Assembly (NCBI GenBank): GCA_965153455.1 | Contig: OZ234495.1 | Location: forward strand, 1,860,001 to 1,924,000 | From: Sphagnum compactum | Lineage: Eukaryota; Bryophyta; Sphagnopsida; Sphagnales | DNA length: 64,000 nt | Direction of reading: 5' to 3' | Shown: piece by piece, positions 60,765-64,000 of the stretch | Position numbering within the stretch: position 1 is the stretch's first letter | Layout: each line of letters starts with the position of its first letter | Position numbers and translations under genes: made by a program | The notes under the pieces: generated by a model | Told to the model about the DNA's origin: nothing | The model's input: only the letters and a program-made list of their open reading frames with translations | The model's database searches: none

Positions 60765-61755
60765 ATAATTTTAAATCCATAAAAATAAAAATATATATGA
60801 AAAGGAAAATTAATTGATTATTAATTTCCTAAAATACTTAAACTCTAACCCTAGCCTAAAGGCGAAACCTTAATCTGAGAACACTTAGAACATTGTATAA
60901 GCAGCTGCACCTAAACATATAGCAACATAGCTCTCATGACTTCAATGCACATTAAGGAAGACCTAATCATGTATTGGGGTGCACAATTGGCCCTCCATTG
61001 GCCTCCAGTTGCTGTTGTCAATGGCTGCTTCAAATTGGGTGCACGTTATTTATGGGCGTTTATGAATGAAGTTGTGTCCTTGCAATTTGGTGTTATTTCT
61101 GAAGGTCCAACTTGGAATTAGGTTACTTTTCCCCAATCTTGTTGTTGCAAATTAAAATTGAAATGTGCAATCTTGCTTGTTTTTTTCCAAGAATCTTTGT
61201 CATCTTTTGGAAATAAAAAATTGGGAAGAAATTTTCTGGTATACAGTGGACTAATTTCTCTCTTTGTTGAAAATTTCCAATTCTTGACATCAAAAAATGA
61301 AATGAAGGGAGAAGAAAAAAAAAGAAAAAAACCTGTGTATCACCCAAACACAGAACCTAAAATTTTGCCCAAGATCAGTGTGAAATTAATTTGCATCTGA
61401 ACTGGGAAGAAGTTCCTTCACATTACCTACAGGTCTCAGTCAATGCATAAACTGGATCTAATGTAGGCAGGTCTGGTGGACCTTCTAACTTGTGGTCCCT
61501 GTAAATGCAGTGTGCACTTATTATTACAACAAATAACAAGTGGCCCACATAAGCTACTTACCACCTAAATAGTCCACAGAAGTGGCCAACAGAAGTGACA
61601 CCCAACAACTAACTTAACCGTATCATTTCGTGTTGAAGCTTTGCAATAAATGCTAGTTAGTTGTTCCACTAACCTCAACTGGAACAGGAGTGTAGCCAAC
61701 CGTTGAGGTCCACTTTGTGGGTAGGGTCCACATCAGGAGATAATACGAGGTCCAC
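60765..61755. other. 3' flank of glutaredoxin 3, nothing recognised
   Basis: A 61-codon frame at 60936-61121 (plus, starting MTSMHIKEDL) has no recognisable domain. Confidence 0.45.
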
Positions 61756-61762
61756 TTATTAC

Positions 61763-62161
61763 TTATAACCACAAAGCTCCGGCTTCCTTCAGTCGAGGAA
61801 CAAGCGTACCGTTGATGTGCGTGGCCATGACCCGGTCCAGACCTCCTATGAGCTTGCCGCCAACGAACACAGCCGGTACTGGCGGCGCTGCTTGTGACGA
61901 TTGATCCCCGGTGCCCGGTACACCAGCAGCTAGCCGCATCAGTGCCTTCTCCAGATCCCCACTAAGCCCACTTTGCAGCTCATCCAGTTCGTACACCGTC
62001 GGACCCACACCCAAGCTGCAGAAGAGACGCTTCACCACATCACACATGCTGCACCCGCTCTGGCTGAACATCACCACTGCATTCTCTGCCGCCAGTTTCT
62101 CTATTTTCTCCATTGCAATCGCAATTCGCTCATCCTCGCCTGCAATAACATTTCGACTCAT
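61763..62161 (-). CDS. CC-type glutaredoxin 3 with a CSMC active site
   Basis: Single-exon glutaredoxin of 132 residues from the ATG at 62161. The active site is Cys-Ser-Met-Cys at residues 37-40 (FSQSG...DVVKRL), where CC-type proteins have Cys at the second position; the codon is AGC against TGC in its paralogues. The residue after it is Asp instead of His. The VPAVFVGGK loop is at 95-103, preceded by a Gly/Gln/Pro-rich insert (about 80-94) longer than in the other two. GGLDRVM is at 107-113 and the C-terminus is [13 protein letters not shown]. It groups with the CC-type family by overall sequence despite the change. The frame runs open upstream without an ATG; homology with glutaredoxin 2 continues there, so the start is less certain. 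It ends at TAA. Confidence 0.93.
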   Translation of the reverse strand: MSRNVIAGEDERIAIAMEKIEKLAAENAVVMFSQSGCSMCDVVKRLFCSLGVGPTVYELDELQSGLSGDLEKALMRLAAGVPGTGDQSSQAAPPVPAVFVGGKLIGGLDRVMATHINGTLVPRLKEAGALWL

Positions 62162-62206
62162 GTTGTCGAATCCAGCCGCTTTCTTGCCCGATCCCAACTG
62201 CTTGTG

Positions 62207-62213
62207 ATTTATA
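62207..62213 (-). promoter_or_regulatory. TATA box candidate of glutaredoxin 3
   Basis: The minus strand reads CTCTATAAATC, a good TATA consensus, 46 bp before the ATG at 62161, which would give a leader of about 15-20 nt. However, the same segment aligns with coding sequence of glutaredoxin 2, so it may instead be transcribed. Confidence 0.4.
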
Positions 62214-62289
62214 GAGCTGCAGCTGCTGCCCGCTCCACAGAAACAAAGTCGTTGATTGCAGCCTAGAAAAACAAAGTCTCTTAGTTAGA

Positions 62290-63530
62290 TAGATAGATAA
62301 GATAAGATATAGGCTCATACATGGTTGGGGTTCCAAAAGGAGTGCCTAATATATAGATATTGATGTACGCAACTACTACAATTTTGTGATTTTTCAACAG
62401 GTTTGTATTGCATTTCTGACACATTTTTCACACATTCATAAGTCCAAGGTTCCTTACTGATGATGATATGAGAAATCATATAAGTAAAGTGTTGTTGTTA
62501 TGTTAACACTACCATTGGATACGAATGTGCTGGAAAAAACATGTTGAAAAATGAACATATCAACATAGCTGCATCATATCAACAACAGCCCTCGATAACA
62601 TACACAATCATATTCACATGTGAAGGATCATCATCACTACATAGTTATCTTAACTTGAGAACTATTCAATTTTCCTCACATAAATTTGTCTGGTATACAT
62701 ATCATTTGTAAAAACTAAGGGAAAAAAAAGTGCTGAAATCTTTTTTCCAGAAAAAGAAAAAAAAAGAACCGCAACCGTGATATATATTGTGGGGTCGCAA
62801 AAACAATGAGAGCTTCAATGGGGTGCAACCAATCGTGTGGATCAACCTCGTAATTTTAGCAGCCTGTCATGATGAAGCTATTAATCATAAGGTCAACTGC
62901 ATTACTAGCGAAGATCTAATTGATAGCTTAAATTCTTCCAGGCGTTGATAAAAAATGCTGAGTCAAAAATTTAGCTGGAGTTCACAATCAATTAGGGGCT
63001 GCAGAAGCACTCAATATCAGCAAAGTCTGCAGCTGCGTCCTAAAGAGACGTGGGTACAGTTTGGAAGAGTTGCAATGCACCTTGTATGTGGCGTCGATGC
63101 TGCAGTGGTGGTGCCACTAGAATGACACTAGAATTATGAAGGGACGAGCACCCGGCCGGACTCAGAGCTTTCAGTTTCAAAACAAACAAAATAAATGCAA
63201 TGCAGCCGCCCAAAAAGCTTGGACGTCGTCAGTACTAAAATGCCTGTAACGGATATAGAGATATCTCCTGCCTTAATAGATTTCCACCAAGGTTTAGAAC
63301 CCTAGACTATCTCAAGCTCTTCACTTGCAATGGAAGCAGCTTTATAATACAATTGTCGACCCCGCTTCTGTCCGCAATCGCCTCCAGTGACACATGCATT
63401 CGGCGGTAAACTGGTACTAGAGCACTAAGGGGTTTGCTTTTGAGAATAAAAAAAACACAGTGTTTTACAAGCAGAGCTTGGAAACTTCCCATTTCTGACT
63501 TCCCGCGTGTGCCAATTTATCGTATGTCAG
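62290..63530. other. Upstream flank of glutaredoxin 3, nothing recognised
   Basis: A short GATA-rich run lies at 62287-62312 (TAGATAGATAGATAAGATAAG). No gene was recognised; the 61-codon frame at 63307-63492 lacks a known domain. Confidence 0.45.
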
Positions 63531-63533
63531 ATA

Positions 63534-63661
63534 TTAATATTTTCTGAAAGGTTCTTAATTTTAATATTTTCTGAGAGGTTTAATTATTGATATTTTCTGA
63601 AAGGTAAATTAATATTAATATTAAACCAGAAACAAAACAACACCTTTCAGAAAATATTAAT
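63534..63661. repeat. Three direct copies and one inverted copy of a 20 bp word
   Basis: TTAATATTTTCTGAAAGGTT at 63534-63553, one-base variants at 63561-63580 and 63587-63605, then the complement ACCTTTCAGAAAATATTAA at 63642-63660. The last direct copy and the inverted copy can form a stem with a loop of about 36 nt. Confidence 0.8.
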
Positions 63662-63819
63662 ACGTTTTTTCTTTTCTTTCTTGTTTGGAACCAGTGTCTT
63701 TTTTTTATAAATTTAATTTAAGTTTATTATTATTTTTTAAAGCGAAATTTTGCCAAAATAAGAGAAGAAATTTAGGGCTGTGACCTTAAGTTTTTTCCTT
63801 CTTGTTTGGAACTCGTCAG

Positions 63820-63935
63820 TGGTTTTTGCTTTTCAATTTTTGTGATGTAGCCAATAATTTCTGATTGGTGGCGATCATCAATAGAGAGAAAAATTGGCAA
63901 ATTAATCTGGCTATAAACCAGATGTGAAAGTACAC
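63820..63935 (+). repeat. Dispersed short repeat family R3, copy 7 (partial)
   Basis: GATGTAGCCAATAATTTCTG, GATCATCAATAGAGAG and GGCTATAAACCAGATGTGAA match the order in copy 6. Confidence 0.5.
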
Positions 63936-64000
63936 AAGCTATCAATCCTTTTATATTTCGGCTACTCTGCTGGATCCTGTTGCAGACATCTGAGCACTTT

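Overview
This window looks like nuclear DNA from a land plant. It has low gene density, is AT-rich, and is dominated by transposable-element debris. The only intact, recognisable genes are three single-exon CC-type (ROXY-type) glutaredoxins. That subclass is known only from land plants, and its C-terminal Ala-Leu-Trp-Leu motif is diagnostic. No sequence feature fixes the lineage. The sparse genes, very AT-rich spacers and abundant GGTA/TACC tracts would suit a large fern or gymnosperm genome, but that is inference.

Layout. 1-10.9 kb: non-coding repeats, including a pogo/mariner-like MITE with TA target duplications (3526-4206), two dispersed repeat families and a near-perfect hairpin (8581-8660). 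11.0-12.1 kb: glutaredoxin 1 on the minus strand, with a TATA box, a tiny upstream ORF, a TGACG-type site and a (TC)15 tract upstream. 12.7-20.4 kb: intergenic repeats. 20.45-24.47 kb: a minus-strand Ty3/gypsy-type LTR retrotransposon with both LTRs but most of its interior deleted. 24.5-32.6 kb: no recognisable gene. 32.7-33.1 kb: glutaredoxin 2 (minus). 34.3-36.1 kb: GC- and CT-rich DNA with short interspersed repeats. 36.7-39.3 kb: a small hAT-like element and a long inverted repeat. 39.9-51.1 kb: a second, decayed minus-strand Ty3/gypsy relic with gag, protease, RT, RNase H and integrase all identifiable. It is split by a 2.74 kb non-autonomous CACTA transposon (42266-45006) flanked by ATA. 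52.8-55.0 kb: a second CACTA element flanked by GTT, with a SINE-like insert. 55.7-56.3 kb: a fragment of the same family. 56.7-61.7 kb: repeats, with a perfect 30 bp hairpin at 59889-59951. 61.76-62.16 kb: glutaredoxin 3 (minus), in which the family-defining second active-site cysteine is serine. 62.3-64 kb: repeats.

The three glutaredoxins share a strand and a conserved stretch before the domain, so they are a dispersed local duplication cluster pushed apart by transposons. In better-known plants such proteins act in the nucleus with TGA bZIP factors; the C-terminus seen here supports that role for all three. I did not find a wholly new biological system. The most notable points are the CSMC active-site variant, the two CACTA insertions proved by exact target duplications, the Gln-to-stop decay pattern in the gypsy relic, and its zinc knuckle lying before the capsid domain.
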